Notes: a model not told the origin generated them from the letters alone. 64,000 nucleotides of DNA from Paenibacillus sp. PL91 (GCF_012935325.2 NZ_JABBYG020000001.1:1077834-1141833); one strand, 5' to 3'; positions 26,550 to 38,770 are shown, counted from the first letter of the stretch. Numbers and translations: made by a program.

Positions 26550-29184
26550 TCAACTGGAATGTATTAACGTCACTTCTTTTTTGAAGATGACTTTCGCCTT
26601 CCCGCCGAAAGGATTAAGCAGCGACGCTTGTATGACTGCTGAGCCGTTTGCGACATAATTTGGAATAGATATGTTTCCATTCATTTTCACGTTCACATCG
26701 TTGCTCCCGGATACTTTTGTCCATTTCAGGACGACGGACGGAATCTCAATGCCGAGCACCTTGAGCCTATATTCGTGCTTCTTGCCGTTTGCAGTTATTT
26801 TCACTGTCTCCTCCGCTTCGGAACGGATAAAAGCAACGATTAGCGAATTAATGGCAGGCACGTCATATTTCAATTTCACTTGGAAGTTATATACCGTCGA
26901 CCTTACGTCTTCAGGTTTAACATCAAGTTTGTACAGCATTTCGCTGAGCGCATACGTATCTCTATCATCCAACACTACTGCCAGCGCTTTGCTTAAGACT
27001 GCATTAATTCGATCCGTATTAGCGACCAGTGCCGCAAGTTCTGTCGGTTTCATATCCTTCAGGATATTGCGGACGGTACCTTCTATCCCTCTTACATGGC
27101 CTCCGTCGCCAAAAAATAGGATGAGGAACTCGTCCATCGATCTTTTGGTTGGCCTCCGGCCGCTGCAATCGTCTTCAGCGTTGCTATGAATTCCGGATTT
27201 GTCCGAATGGCTTCCAAATCGGTCAACTGTGGATCATAACGCATCGAACCAACAGCCTTGACGATTCGGAACATGCTGCTCTTTAGCTCGGTCTGGTCAA
27301 CTGATGCCGGCAGCTTTGGACTGATTTTGTTCCATAAAGGATCAATCAGCGATTGGTTGTCCGTATCGTCCAGCCCCGTGATTTCATTGCGCAGATTTCG
27401 TACGTCCTGTATGTCCGCTGGATCGCCAGCAATGAGGGCGGAATGAAGCTTATTAAGCCAATTTAAGGCTAAACTTGACGTCCTCACCGTCACAGACGGT
27501 CCATCCGTTGTCCAGTTGCCATCCGGCAGCCCTGACTCCACCTTAAAGATGTATCTAGTATCCGGCTGCAGTCCCGTTACATCAAAAGAATGGACGTTTT
27601 CGTTCACCGTATCTAGGAGTTCCCCGTTCTTATATATCCGGTAACCCTTGCTCTCTCGTGCGGCCGACCAGGTTAAGGTAAGTGAATTCCGCCCGATATT
27701 CTCTGCCTTAAAGCCGCTTCCTTCGGGCCATACAGATAGCTGGACAGTAAAGCTGTCGGAATGTTCCACTATATTTCCTTCTTTATCCGCAGCAAGGATC
27801 AGAAGGGTATGAGAACCGTTCTGCAATCCAGAGGCTGACGCGGTAATGATCATCGACGCCGCATCATAGCTGGATTCCAGAATTTGATCGTTAACTTTGA
27901 CGACTAGCGAAAAGGGATCCACCCCTGAATCAGAATCCGTAATGACAGCAGATAGGTTCGGATTGTTCACGGTTACCGTCTCGCCTTCCGAAGGAAATAC
28001 GTTGCTGATCGTTGGCGTCGTCGTTTCTTTTTTTAACGCAAATAACGTACTGCCAATCATTCCAAATGCTTGCCCGTCCAGCTGTATCAGCCTCAATTCG
28101 GATGTTCCGATTTCGACTGGATCACTTTTTCCGTCAGCCTTATATTTACGAAAATAAAGTCTGTTTTCGTTAAGAAAAGCGACGTCTCCGTTTTCGGCCA
28201 AATATGCGATCTTACTAGGACTTCCGGTGTTTGTAACCTGTTGCTCTTGACCGTCAGGAGCGCGAAGCCATAGCTGCTCTCCATTCATCTCTGGACGGTT
28301 GTAAACCACCCAGCCTTGATTTAATTGGTAATCCGTACCTCTTACGGGCGACCTTGCCTCGCTTATGACCTTATCACCATCGGGTCCACGCAGCACCAAA
28401 GAACATGTATCAAAGGAAGTAGTGTCTTTGCAAAATAAGGTGTACTGACCATCTGTTATGGATGTTAGAAGAGCTTGGTCGGCTTATCATCCAATGGAGT
28501 AACAGTGCCCTTGACGTATTTATACATACCTTTGTTGGTATTAAAATAGACCTCGCCATTTTCAGTTAGAACAAAATTCCCGAAGTGTTCTCCCGGTGTC
28601 GGCATTGGAATGATTTCGTTTGTCCCGGACTCCAAATTTCGTAAAATGAGATCCTGATAATTACCATCCTCTGGATTGACATTTCTCTCGTGGATAAAGA
28701 GTGCATAGTTTTGGTTTACTACGGGTACGTCGAATTTATTGCATCTATGTTCATTAAACCAACAAGAGGAAGAGGAATAAACATAGGAAGGGGAATAAAA
28801 TTTCCCTAAATATTCGAGATTGCCGTCTCTCCACTCAAATAAGCCGGTGAAGGCACCCGGTCCATCCAACAATCGAATAGCCAGTATAGCTCCATGTGAA
28901 GTCAATAAGCCATATTCAACTCTATTACCGTATTCAACTCCATTTACTACGAAATGATGATTATAGGGAACCGATATTACTTTACCTGATTTTCGGTCTT
29001 TGATACCTAGCTCATATAATATTTTTCCCGTGCTGACATCCATAATATCACCGTTCACCGTGTCAACCAGGCGGAGCCACTCGCTTCCGACGCTCTGTTC
29101 TGCATAGGATGACAGAGGGACAAACAGTAACACAAGCATACCTGTAATGAGCAAATATTGAACTTTCAATCGCAACCTTTTCAT
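26550..29184 (-). pseudogene. Secreted multidomain protein with FN3 domain, broken by two frameshifts
   Basis: Three consecutive frames form one protein of about 880 residues. Segment 1 (29184-28465) has a signal peptide (YLLITGMLVLLFVPLSSYAE) and a beta-propeller-like region. It ends KPTKLF-stop, but the neighbouring frame continues LLTSITDGQYTLFCKD. Segment 2 (to 27092) holds an Ig-like stretch (SNVFPSEGETVTVNNPNL) and a fibronectin type III domain (NSLTLTWSAARESKGYRIYK). A second shift near 27115 leads into segment 3 (DEFLILFFGDGGHVRGIEGT to the end). Start 29184 is 11 bases from AGGAGG. It is either two real frameshifts or assembly errors; the coding potential otherwise looks intact. Confidence 0.7.
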
Positions 29185-29363
29185 AATTGCCATTGCCTCC
29201 TTTTACTTCATATATCCAATTTTATAAAATTATTCATATCGAATACTAATGTAACATCAAGGTCTCGTTTTGAATATATTGATGATAGCGTATTATTGCC
29301 CCCGCCTACATGGGCAGAGAATATATGGCTGGAGTGGTAAGTTAAATAATGCTGTTGGAGTTT

Positions 29364-29546
29364 TTACGAATGATTGATTGAATGCCGAGAGATTTGGCGG
29401 AGCGTAACGGGGGTAATATTACGCGTTATTTGAAAGGAAACAGACGTATATTGCCATGGTATCCCTTCGTCAACAAATTTTGCGTCACACTTAAAAAGGT
29501 ATTCCAATTCATAAAGTTCAGGGATTGTAATTGTTACTACCTTCAC
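29364..29546 (-). CDS. Hypothetical short protein (60 residues)
   Basis: A GTG-started frame MKVVTITIPELYELEYLFKC then DAKFVDEGIPWQYTSVSF. The mixed alpha/beta composition looks protein-like, but there is no convincing ribosome site and I recognise no family. It lies just left of a family A repeat, like several other small units here. It could be a truncated gene. Confidence 0.35.
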   Translation of the reverse strand: MKVVTITIPELYELEYLFKCDAKFVDEGIPWQYTSVSFQITRNITPVTLRQISRHSINHS

Positions 29547-29599
29547 ATCGCATAATTTTTCACTACATTAATAATATCATGAGGATATATGCACAGCGC

Positions 29600-29673
29600 T
29601 AAACTAAACTTCAGTTAGCGTAGTGAAGGACTACCAAGCGGCAGCCCTTTTCGCATTTAACTATCGTTTTCCA
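29600..29673 (+). repeat. Family A repeat, locus 8
   Basis: Left CTAAACTTCAGTTAGCG, hairpin AAGGACT/AGCCCTT-like with loop ACCAAGCGGC, right TTTAACTATCGTTTTCC. The right core is degenerate. Confidence 0.7.
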
Positions 29674-29738
29674 AGTGAGAAAAAACGAATTATATAACGT
29701 TCTCCGGTAAATTAATTTTAGTGAAGCTTGAACATATT

Positions 29739-30263
29739 TCATGGCTTCGATATTGTGTAGTACCAGTTTAGAGCATTTCTTTCTAGTTCTTTAACAAACG
29801 CATCTTTACCATTCATATAAGCTTCAATGTCCCTGGGAAACCGTTTAGAGAGACTTTCTTTTAAATCTCCATATACATTTGCTACATCAGAATGCGTTCG
29901 AAGGTAATTCCTTACCGCTAAATGGCGAGTAATATCTTCCTTATTATCCTCTTGAAATACATGCACTTGATGCGTGCGATTATTCCCGCCCTTCCGAAAA
30001 TATCTTCTTCCTTTCATGCCAAACTCACCCATACATTCGTATCCCTGATCTGTCATTTGTTCATTAAAAGAATCGATTTTTTTGATATCTTTTGCTACTG
30101 GCATAATATCAATGACTGGTTTGGCTTTTAACCCTGGAACAGACGTGCTCCCTATGTGATAAATATCAATTAACTCATTACCAAAAATATCCTTTATTTT
30201 TCGAGACTCCTCGTTAAACTTTTGTTTCCAATTTACATTGTATTCTGTAACCAAAACATTCAT
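29739..30263 (-). CDS. GrpB family protein (UPF0157, nucleotidyltransferase-like)
   Basis: A 174-residue protein with the family signatures NWKQKFNEESRKIKDIFGNE, IYHIGSTSVPGLKAKPVIDI and NRTHQVHVF, followed by the helical RNYLRTHSDVANVYGDLKE region. GrpB proteins have a nucleotidyltransferase-like fold, fused to dephospho-CoA kinase in actinobacteria, with no settled function. AAAGGAG precedes the ATG. The gene is bracketed by family A copies at 29600 and 30508. Confidence 0.92.
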   Translation of the reverse strand: MNVLVTEYNVNWKQKFNEESRKIKDIFGNELIDIYHIGSTSVPGLKAKPVIDIMPVAKDIKKIDSFNEQMTDQGYECMGEFGMKGRRYFRKGGNNRTHQVHVFQEDNKEDITRHLAVRNYLRTHSDVANVYGDLKESLSKRFPRDIEAYMNGKDAFVKELERNALNWYYTISKP

Positions 30264-30507
30264 CTAATTAATCTCCTTTGCGACCTGTTAGGCATTGCAT
30301 CCTCTTCCTACTATATGGTAATTCCTTCTCCTAAAGCAATAACACATTGGTCAAAAAATACGCCATATTCTACTTTTTATTTTAACTTCTGTTTGTTAAG
30401 TAACTGTTCCAATTTCCATTTCCTGTCCTGATTCTCTCCCACGTTTTCAAATATCCTTAATAACCTTGATTTCATGTTATATCCATCACTGTTTGAAGTC
30501 AGTCATC

Positions 30508-30547
30508 ATTAACGCAAACTGCCCGTTAGCTTAACGCCCAGCAGTTC
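30508..30547 (+). repeat. Family A repeat, locus 9 (left half)
   Basis: GCAAACTGCCCGTTAGCTTAAC followed by GCCCAGCAG, with no hairpin partner or right core. Confidence 0.65.
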
Positions 30548-30710
30548 ATCTCTACAAAAACCGTTATAAAGATATGCAAAAGCCAAAGAAGATTTCATAC
30601 CTTACTTCCTTTACGAAGATTACAATAATACAACATATCGAATGACTTAAGATAACAAACCGTAGTTATAATAGAAACCGAACATAGAAAACAAGAGGAG
30701 TTGAGAGATT

Positions 30711-32189
30711 TTGAAATTGAAACGTAAGGCATTGCCAATGTTGGCAGTGACTGTTCTAGCCACAGCAGCATTAACTACGCAAGGTTTTAACAATGGCTTC
30801 AAGACACCAACTGTGGAAGCAAAATCGATTAACAAGAACATTTCTTGGCTCGCAGGCGATCATCATGTTCATAGTGAATGGAGTGTCGGATGGAACAATG
30901 CTACGAATCCGCCAACCCCTATCAAAGGCGGAGATGCCATTTATCCGATAACTAAAAATGCTCAAATGGCAGAGTCATACGGATTGGATTGGATGGTCTC
31001 CACTGATCACGGCGGCCCGAACCATTCGAAAGTAAATTTAGAGCAAGCTTATCCCGAAGTCCTCAAAGCCCGTGAAGCTGTTCCAGGCCTGACTTTATTC
31101 TATGGTATGGAATTTGATACTCCACAAGCTGATCACAGTTCATTAATCATTCCGAAGAATGATCAAGAATCACAAACGCTTTATGATATCGAAAGTAAAT
31201 TTAATAAACGTGATCCTTTTCCTTCTGATCCGAATCGGGATACGGAATCCAATATGATCGATGCCTTAAACTACATGAAAAATTTAGCTGAGCCTCCAGT
31301 TCTTTTTGCGAACCACCCTGCACGCTCAGCCAGTGGAGCAAGCGTTTGGGGCCAGGATACACCGCAAGAGTTCCGAAACTGGAACGATGCAGCACCAAAT
31401 GTATCCGTTGGTATGGAGGGAGCACCTGGTCACCAGGCTGGTGCGATCAATTCAGACGGCTCCATCGATCCAAATGGCAGTCGTGGCGGATATGGTAACT
31501 TCGCAACCATGGGCGGTTTTGATCAAATGAGCGCTAAAGTGGGCGGTCTTTGGGATTCCATGTTGGGTGAAGGAAGGCATTGGTGGGTCACATCCACTTC
31601 GGATTCTCATGTCAACTGGCGTGATGGTGGCAGCGACTTCTGGCCAGGAGAATATTCTAAAACCTATGTGAAGGCAGAGAATACTCATGCGGATATCTTG
31701 GACGGATTGAGAAATGGACACGTGTTTGTATCAACTGGAGATCTAATCAATGAATTGGATTTTGATGTGAAATCTAACGGCAAAAGCGCGAGCATCGGCG
31801 AAACATTAGATATCAAGAAGAGCGGAAAAAGCGATGTTTCGGTTACTATCACATTCAAAGACCCGAACGCCAAGAATAGTCATGGAGATAATCCGAAAGT
31901 CAATCGCGTGGATCTTATCGTTGGTGACGTAACAGGTAAAGTGGAAGACCGTTCCACGGCCGTAAACCCGACTACGAAAGTCGTAGCCAGGTTCGAGAAT
32001 GGCGATTGGAAGCAAAATGGCGAGTATATTACAATCACGTATAAATTAAAAAATGTGGACAAGGATAGCTACATTCGAGTTCGCGGAACGAATACCAGTG
32101 AACTTGAACCAAGTCTTGACCCTAAAGGTGAAAACCCATGGACTGACCTTTGGTTCTATTCCAACCCTATCTTCATGAGTGTGAAATAA
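30711..32189 (+). CDS. Secreted CehA/McbA-type PHP-domain metallohydrolase
   Basis: A 492-residue protein. The N-terminal signal peptide (LKRKALPMLAVTVLATAALT) is followed by the PHP motif GDHHVHSEWSVG, then DWMVSTDHGGPNHSKVN, GMEFDTPQADHSSLI, FANHPARS and STSDSHVNWRDGG, which supply the metal-binding His/Asp/Glu set. The C-terminal 150 residues form a beta-rich accessory domain. Family members hydrolyse carbamates or phosphoesters; here the protein is exported. A TTG start at 30711 follows GAGGAG. A hairpin ends the unit before the HupE-like gene. Confidence 0.8.
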   Translation: MKLKRKALPMLAVTVLATAALTTQGFNNGFKTPTVEAKSINKNISWLAGDHHVHSEWSVGWNNATNPPTPIKGGDAIYPITKNAQMAESYGLDWMVSTDHGGPNHSKVNLEQAYPEVLKAREAVPGLTLFYGMEFDTPQADHSSLIIPKNDQESQTLYDIESKFNKRDPFPSDPNRDTESNMIDALNYMKNLAEPPVLFANHPARSASGASVWGQDTPQEFRNWNDAAPNVSVGMEGAPGHQAGAINSDGSIDPNGSRGGYGNFATMGGFDQMSAKVGGLWDSMLGEGRHWWVTSTSDSHVNWRDGGSDFWPGEYSKTYVKAENTHADILDGLRNGHVFVSTGDLINELDFDVKSNGKSASIGETLDIKKSGKSDVSVTITFKDPNAKNSHGDNPKVNRVDLIVGDVTGKVEDRSTAVNPTTKVVARFENGDWKQNGEYITITYKLKNVDKDSYIRVRGTNTSELEPSLDPKGENPWTDLWFYSNPIFMSVK

Positions 32190-32213
32190 GAATAAATCAC
32201 TGTAATGGTTGTG

Positions 32214-32247
32214 GACGAGGAGTCATTAGATCAATAGGCTCCTCGTC
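32214..32247 (+). terminator. Hairpin after the PHP hydrolase gene
   Basis: GACGAGGAG and CTCCTCGTC form a 9-bp stem with a 16-base loop followed by a weak T-rich run. It is a probable terminator or partial attenuator before the next gene. Confidence 0.6.
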
Positions 32248-32285
32248 TTACCATTTTGAACGAACAAAAAGGATGTGTCATAGAA

Positions 32286-33368
32286 GTGAAGTTTAAATGG
32301 TTATTCCTAATACTAAGCCTTGTTCTCGTAATCGTGGCACCTGTTGTGAGCGCACACAGCAGTAACAGTGAGGGCTATTCTACGATAGAAGTTCAAGACC
32401 AGAAGATCAACTATCGCCTCCAGCTCGATATCATTGAGTTAAGCCATGCCATTGGATTCGAGGTGGATGAACAGAAAATTGAAAATCTTGAAGAATTAAA
32501 TAAAATCATCACTCAAAACACGGTTCAAATCCAACAATATTTGGACACTCATATTCTGGTTTATGCAGATAGTCATCCCGTTGAAGGAATAATTAATCAA
32601 GCCATTGTGACACAGGTAAATGATCGACCGTTTACTGATATCATGCTTTCCTACTCCGTTAGTGAAAAACCTGAAAATTTGATTGTTGATTACAACGCGT
32701 TTTTTGAAGACAGTGATCCGAGTCATGCGAACATGGCAAAGGTTCAATTAAACGAGAAACAACAGGAATTTATTTTTACCTATGAAGTCAGAGAATTGAA
32801 TCTTGGAGAGATGAGCTTTATTACCCAAGCGAAACAGTTTCTTTCGTTAGGTTTAGAACATATCTTCACTGGTTATGATCATATCTTATTCGTTATCAGT
32901 TTACTCATTGGAGCCAAAACAATCCGTCATATCTTTTACTTAGTCACGTCATTTACGGTTGCCCACAGCATCACGCTTGCCCTAGCAACATTAAATATCG
33001 TTCAATTGCCAGGAAAGCTTATTGAATCAGCAATCGCGTTAAGCATAATCTATGTCGCACTCAAAAACATTTTTCATCCCGAATCCAAACATGCTCCCTG
33101 GATTGCCTTTGCTTTTGGATTAATTCATGGTTTTGGGTTTGCAGGAATCTTGTCAGAACTAAATTTAGGTGGAAGCCATCTTGCTGCATCTCTCTTGTTT
33201 TTTAACTTGGGTATTGAAATTGGGCAGATCCTTATCGTGTCTTTGGTTTTTCCACTGCTTCTCTTCATAAGTAAACGCTGGGTTAGCGCAAATAAGTGGT
33301 TCATGCCCAGTGTATCGGTTGTAGTGTTACTCTTTGGTTTCGTATGGTTTGTTCAAAGAGCATTTTAA
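32286..33368 (+). CDS. HupE/UreJ_2 family membrane protein
   Basis: A 360-residue protein. Signal peptide MKFKWLFLILSLVLVIVAPV, then an extracytoplasmic N-terminal domain of about 160 residues, and a C-terminal HupE/UreJ_2 domain with about seven helices: LSLGLEHIFTGYDHILFVIS, VAHSITLALATLN, AFGLIHGFGFAGILSELNLG. The His-rich helix motifs match metal (Ni/Co) permease-like proteins. I place the start at the GTG 32286, before the signal peptide; TTG at 32256 is possible. It may act together with the exported metallohydrolase upstream (metal supply), which is inference only. Confidence 0.85.
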   Translation: MKFKWLFLILSLVLVIVAPVVSAHSSNSEGYSTIEVQDQKINYRLQLDIIELSHAIGFEVDEQKIENLEELNKIITQNTVQIQQYLDTHILVYADSHPVEGIINQAIVTQVNDRPFTDIMLSYSVSEKPENLIVDYNAFFEDSDPSHANMAKVQLNEKQQEFIFTYEVRELNLGEMSFITQAKQFLSLGLEHIFTGYDHILFVISLLIGAKTIRHIFYLVTSFTVAHSITLALATLNIVQLPGKLIESAIALSIIYVALKNIFHPESKHAPWIAFAFGLIHGFGFAGILSELNLGGSHLAASLLFFNLGIEIGQILIVSLVFPLLLFISKRWVSANKWFMPSVSVVVLLFGFVWFVQRAF

Positions 33369-33393
33369 TTAACAAGAAGATTATCTGAATTTT

Positions 33394-33426
33394 AAAGCCT
33401 TCTGATGTGTTATCAGTAAGGCTTTT
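33394..33426 (+). terminator. Rho-independent terminator of the HupE-like gene
   Basis: AAAGCCTT with CTGAT pairs with ATCAG and AAGGCTTT, followed by TATTATTTTATT. Confidence 0.8.
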
Positions 33427-33471
33427 ATTATTTTATTTTCTTTCGCAATGATAAATCCAATAGCAGCAGAA

Positions 33472-33500
33472 GTTGATCGGGTTCACGTTAGTTGAATTCC
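33472..33500 (+). repeat. Family A repeat, locus 10 (right half, diverged)
   Basis: GTTGATCGGGTTCACGTTAG with TTGAATTCC resembles the right core. No hairpin is found, so the match is weak. Confidence 0.4.
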
Positions 33501-33520
33501 GTCTGTCCTATCGATTGTAC

Positions 33521-33658
33521 TTACATCCTAATGTCGTAGCCAACAATTTTATTTCTATCTGTGTCGATGTAAATACCGATGGATTTTAGTAAAGGGTCAA
33601 AATTAGTCTTGAATAAGACCCGAGCCTTATTTCTAGACTTGTCTTTGGATTCTTTCAT
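33521..33658 (-). CDS. Small hypothetical protein (45 residues) or C-terminal remnant
   Basis: The frame encodes MKESKDKSRNKARVLFKTNF, then DPLLKSIGIYIDTDRNKIVG and YDIRM. The composition is protein-like, but there is no clear ribosome site and the frame extends six codons upstream before a stop, so a truncated larger gene is likely. It sits exactly between family A copies at 33472 and 33682. Family unknown. Confidence 0.4.
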   Translation of the reverse strand: MKESKDKSRNKARVLFKTNFDPLLKSIGIYIDTDRNKIVGYDIRM

Positions 33659-33681
33659 CCCATTGTCATAATGGAACTATC

Positions 33682-33772
33682 CCTACTATCCTGTCCGTTA
33701 GCTCAATAAAATGAGCAGGCCACCGCAGCGCCTGCTCATCAATGTGTTATTCAAGTATCGTTACCCGTTTCT
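33682..33772 (+). repeat. Family A repeat, locus 11 (complete)
   Basis: Left CTATCCTGTCCGTTAGCTC, 10-bp hairpin ATGAGCAGGC/GCCTGCTCAT (33710-33739), right TTCAAGTATCGTTACCCGTT. It ends 8 bases before the stop of the isoprenyl transferase gene. The hairpin sequence resembles that at 57350-57420. Confidence 0.75.
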
Positions 33773-33779
33773 ATAGTGG

Positions 33780-34517
33780 CTAGGCCCTCTTCTTTCGGAT
33801 TTGAAAATCTAAAATGGACTGATAAAGAAGCAGCTCATTGAAATCAGGCCACATTTCATCAGTGAACCAAAGTTCAGTATGTGCCGACTGCCAAAGCAAG
33901 AAATTGCTCAACCGTTTCTCGCCACTTGTTCGAATCAGCAAGTCAGGGTTAGGGTTCTGTACTGTATAGAGGAACTGTTCAAACTCTTCCTCTGTAATTT
34001 CTTCCCCTTTTTTGGTTTTCAGTATCGATATTACAGATTGAATTATATCGCTCTTCCCTCCATAATTCATTGCGAAATATACCTTTAATCCAGTGTTTTC
34101 TTCAGTCTGATCTACGACTTTACACATGGCTTCCTGAGTTTCTTCCGGAAATTTAGAGATATCTCCAATGAAAAAAACTTTGATATTGTTTTTATTTAAC
34201 TCACGAACGTTTGTGTCTTGAACAAACTCGTTCACTAAACTAATGATATAATCCACTTCATCTTTAGGTCTCTTCCAATTTTCCGTAGAAAAAGCGTATA
34301 ACGTTAGAGATTCTATTCCGTTATCGTTACACATGCTTATAGTTTGCCTCATTGTTTGCATTCCGGCATAGTGGCCAGCAGACCTCGGAAATCCTCTGCG
34401 TTTCGCCCACCGACCGTTCCCATCCATCATAATTGCGATATGTTTTGGAAGACGGCTACTCCAATCAATCTTTCGTTTGAGATTAGCTTTAGTTCGATTC
34501 AGACCAAACCACTCCAT
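33780..34517 (-). CDS. Isoprenyl transferase (cis-prenyltransferase, UppS-like)
   Basis: A 245-residue protein with all UppS landmarks: HIAIMMDGNGRWAKRRGFPR (catalytic Asp, P-loop), GHYAGMQTMR, LTLYAFSTENWKRPKDEV, and DLLIRTSGEKRLSNFLLWQS with the Arg/Ser pyrophosphate site. Two differences from typical UppS are WQSAHTELWF instead of the usual WQxAYxEFYF, and a Lys- and Glu-rich insertion near TKKGEEITEEEFEQ. It makes undecaprenyl-type diphosphate. It is not in the usual frr-uppS-cdsA operon but stands alone between two family A repeats, so it is probably an accessory paralogue. Start 34517 follows GGAGGGG. Confidence 0.9.
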   Translation of the reverse strand: MEWFGLNRTKANLKRKIDWSSRLPKHIAIMMDGNGRWAKRRGFPRSAGHYAGMQTMRQTISMCNDNGIESLTLYAFSTENWKRPKDEVDYIISLVNEFVQDTNVRELNKNNIKVFFIGDISKFPEETQEAMCKVVDQTEENTGLKVYFAMNYGGKSDIIQSVISILKTKKGEEITEEEFEQFLYTVQNPNPDLLIRTSGEKRLSNFLLWQSAHTELWFTDEMWPDFNELLLYQSILDFQIRKKRA

Positions 34518-34571
34518 TTTCTCGCCCCTCCACTCCACAGTACAAGTAACCACCCTTATATTACCATGATT

Positions 34572-34668
34572 GGAACTAATCTGCCCGTTTGCTCAACGAG
34601 GCTGCCGTTTCATGCCGGCAGCCTCGTTCTGGTGAATGTTAAGCTATAGTTCCCCGTTAGCGTATCAA
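34572..34668 (+). repeat. Family A repeat, locus 12 (complete)
   Basis: Left AACTAATCTGCCCGTTTGC, 11-bp hairpin CGAGGCTGCCG/CGGCAGCCTCG (34597-34626), spacer TTCTGGTGAATG, right TTAAGCTATAGTTCCCCG. Nearly identical to 56922-57018, 22 kb away. Confidence 0.85.
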
Positions 34669-34700
34669 AATTTTACCGTATCTTTATTGAGTTGAAATTT

Positions 34701-34820
34701 ATGATAAATGTTCATATGGATTTGGGTTTAGAGAATCCTACATCCCCTGAAGCAATCAAAACTTTTATCCATGACAGGTTGCATTTAATGCCGTCCATTA
34801 TGAGAAAGGCTATTACTTGA
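34701..34820 (+). CDS. Mini-ORF of 39 residues beside a repeat, possibly a gene remnant
   Basis: The frame encodes MINVHMDLGLENPTSPEAIK and then TFIHDRLHLMPSIMRKAIT. The ending is weakly reminiscent of acyltransferase (WS/DGAT-like) N-termini, but this is not firm. There is no ribosome site. It starts 33 bases after a family A repeat. Confidence 0.3.
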   Translation: MINVHMDLGLENPTSPEAIKTFIHDRLHLMPSIMRKAIT

Positions 34821-34832
34821 CGTATTCAGCCA

Positions 34833-37427
<2,595 letters not shown>

Positions 37428-37575
37428 TCAAAATCTCTCCTAACCATTAAATTGAGAAAACATTTGACAAGAGTTTACCGGCATGGTACACTTAGAGTGT
37501 AAATTGAAATAGTTATGTCCATGTAGATTTCCGAAGCGTAATCTGATTATATCATCGTGTCTGTTTATATGCAAT

Positions 37576-37611
37576 ATTAAAGAACCTGATAGAACTACAC
37601 AGGTTCTTTTT
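37576..37611. terminator. Hairpin between rph and the aldo/keto reductase gene
   Basis: AAAGAACCTG pairs with CAGGTTCTTT around an 11-base loop, with a strong T-run on the plus strand and a short one on the minus strand. The most likely role is termination of the aldo/keto reductase transcript upstream of rph. Confidence 0.65.
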
Positions 37612-37710
37612 TGATTTCCCGCCATCTACATCAAAAACCATGGTTCGAACCGAATTCGTCACTGCATAGTACCCCAGCGGCTGAGCCGCTAATTGATGAA
37701 TAATGTCTAA

Positions 37711-38652
37711 TCATTCTGCTATCTCCTCCTTTTTCAAATCAAGCCACTCGACTTCAGCTGTGGTTAGTGGAAGATTCATAGCCAGTACCGAGTCATGAAG
37801 CTCATCCGGATTGCGCGGTCCGATGATCGCGCATGTCGGGAAGGGTTGATGAAAAACATAAGATAATGAAATTTGTATCGGTGATACCTGTTTCTGCTCC
37901 GCCAACTTCACTGTGCGCCGGTACCTCTCCCAGTTTTCATCGCTGTAATACACTCTTACCATTTCCGCATCTGAGAGATTGTCTGGTGAAAAATTGCCCG
38001 AGAAAAATCCGCCGGCCTGAGAAGACCATGACAGTAGTGTCAGTTGATTGCGCTCGTGCCAATCGCAGGTATCCTCGTCAGCCGAAACGCAGCCCTCCCA
38101 TCTTGGTTCTCTTGCCTTGGCAAGACTCAGGTTCGTACTGCTAAAAGTAAAACCTACTAATTGATGTGCCGCCGCGTATTCATTTGCTTCCTGAATTCGC
38201 TGATAGGACCAGTTTGAAGAGCCGATTGCGCGAATACGCTTGCTCTCAAGCTGCTCATTCAGCTCCTCGATAATCGGTCCGACCTCTACGCTCGGATCAT
38301 CTCTATGAAGAGCGTAGAGATCAATATAATCTGTGCCCAGCCTCTCCAGGCTCTCTGCCAGATCCTTCCGAATGGCTTGAGGGTTCACCCTTGGTCCTGG
38401 ACTGCCGTCATCATGATGAGCGCCTTTAGTCATAATAACTACCTTTTCCCTTATCTTCTTCTCAGCTAGCCATTGTCCTAGAATTTGCTCTTTTCCTCTG
38501 TACTGATGGGCAGTATCAAACACATTGCCGCCAGCTTCAATGTAGGCATCGAGCATCAACCGTTTCGCTTCATCTAATACTCTAAGATCTCCCGTACCCA
38601 TAATCAGTCGGGACATCGCCTTGTTCACACCTTGAATCATCATCGTTTTCAT
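37711..38652 (-). CDS. Aldo/keto reductase
   Basis: A 313-residue AKR TIM-barrel protein: N-terminal SRLIMGTGDL, catalytic Asp in GGNVFDTAHQYRG with the Tyr, KVVIMTKGAHHDD (Lys), YIDLYALHRDDP (His), and the NADPH-binding C-terminal segment TCAIIGPRNPDELHDSV. The active-site Asp-Tyr-Lys-His set is present. Start 38652 follows GAGGAGTG. It probably reduces a sugar or carbonyl with NADPH; its place beside locus 2 makes a sugar role plausible. Confidence 0.9.
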   Translation of the reverse strand: MKTMMIQGVNKAMSRLIMGTGDLRVLDEAKRLMLDAYIEAGGNVFDTAHQYRGKEQILGQWLAEKKIREKVVIMTKGAHHDDGSPGPRVNPQAIRKDLAESLERLGTDYIDLYALHRDDPSVEVGPIIEELNEQLESKRIRAIGSSNWSYQRIQEANEYAAAHQLVGFTFSSTNLSLAKAREPRWEGCVSADEDTCDWHERNQLTLLSWSSQAGGFFSGNFSPDNLSDAEMVRVYYSDENWERYRRTVKLAEQKQVSPIQISLSYVFHQPFPTCAIIGPRNPDELHDSVLAMNLPLTTAEVEWLDLKKEEIAE

Positions 38653-38770
38653 ATAATCACTCCTCAATTATGCAGTTATTCTAAGCTTCCTTTTGAAATA
38701 CTCGCAGCATTTTCAAAATAGTTAATAGAAAAGACCGCTCAGTTCAACCCGAGCGGCGCTTCTATCTTAA

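Noticed and set aside
37576..37611. Rifampicin-responsive attenuator for rph
   Set aside because: The hairpin lies about 150 bases upstream of the gene and right after the reductase gene; plain termination is simpler and the T-run on the rph strand is short.
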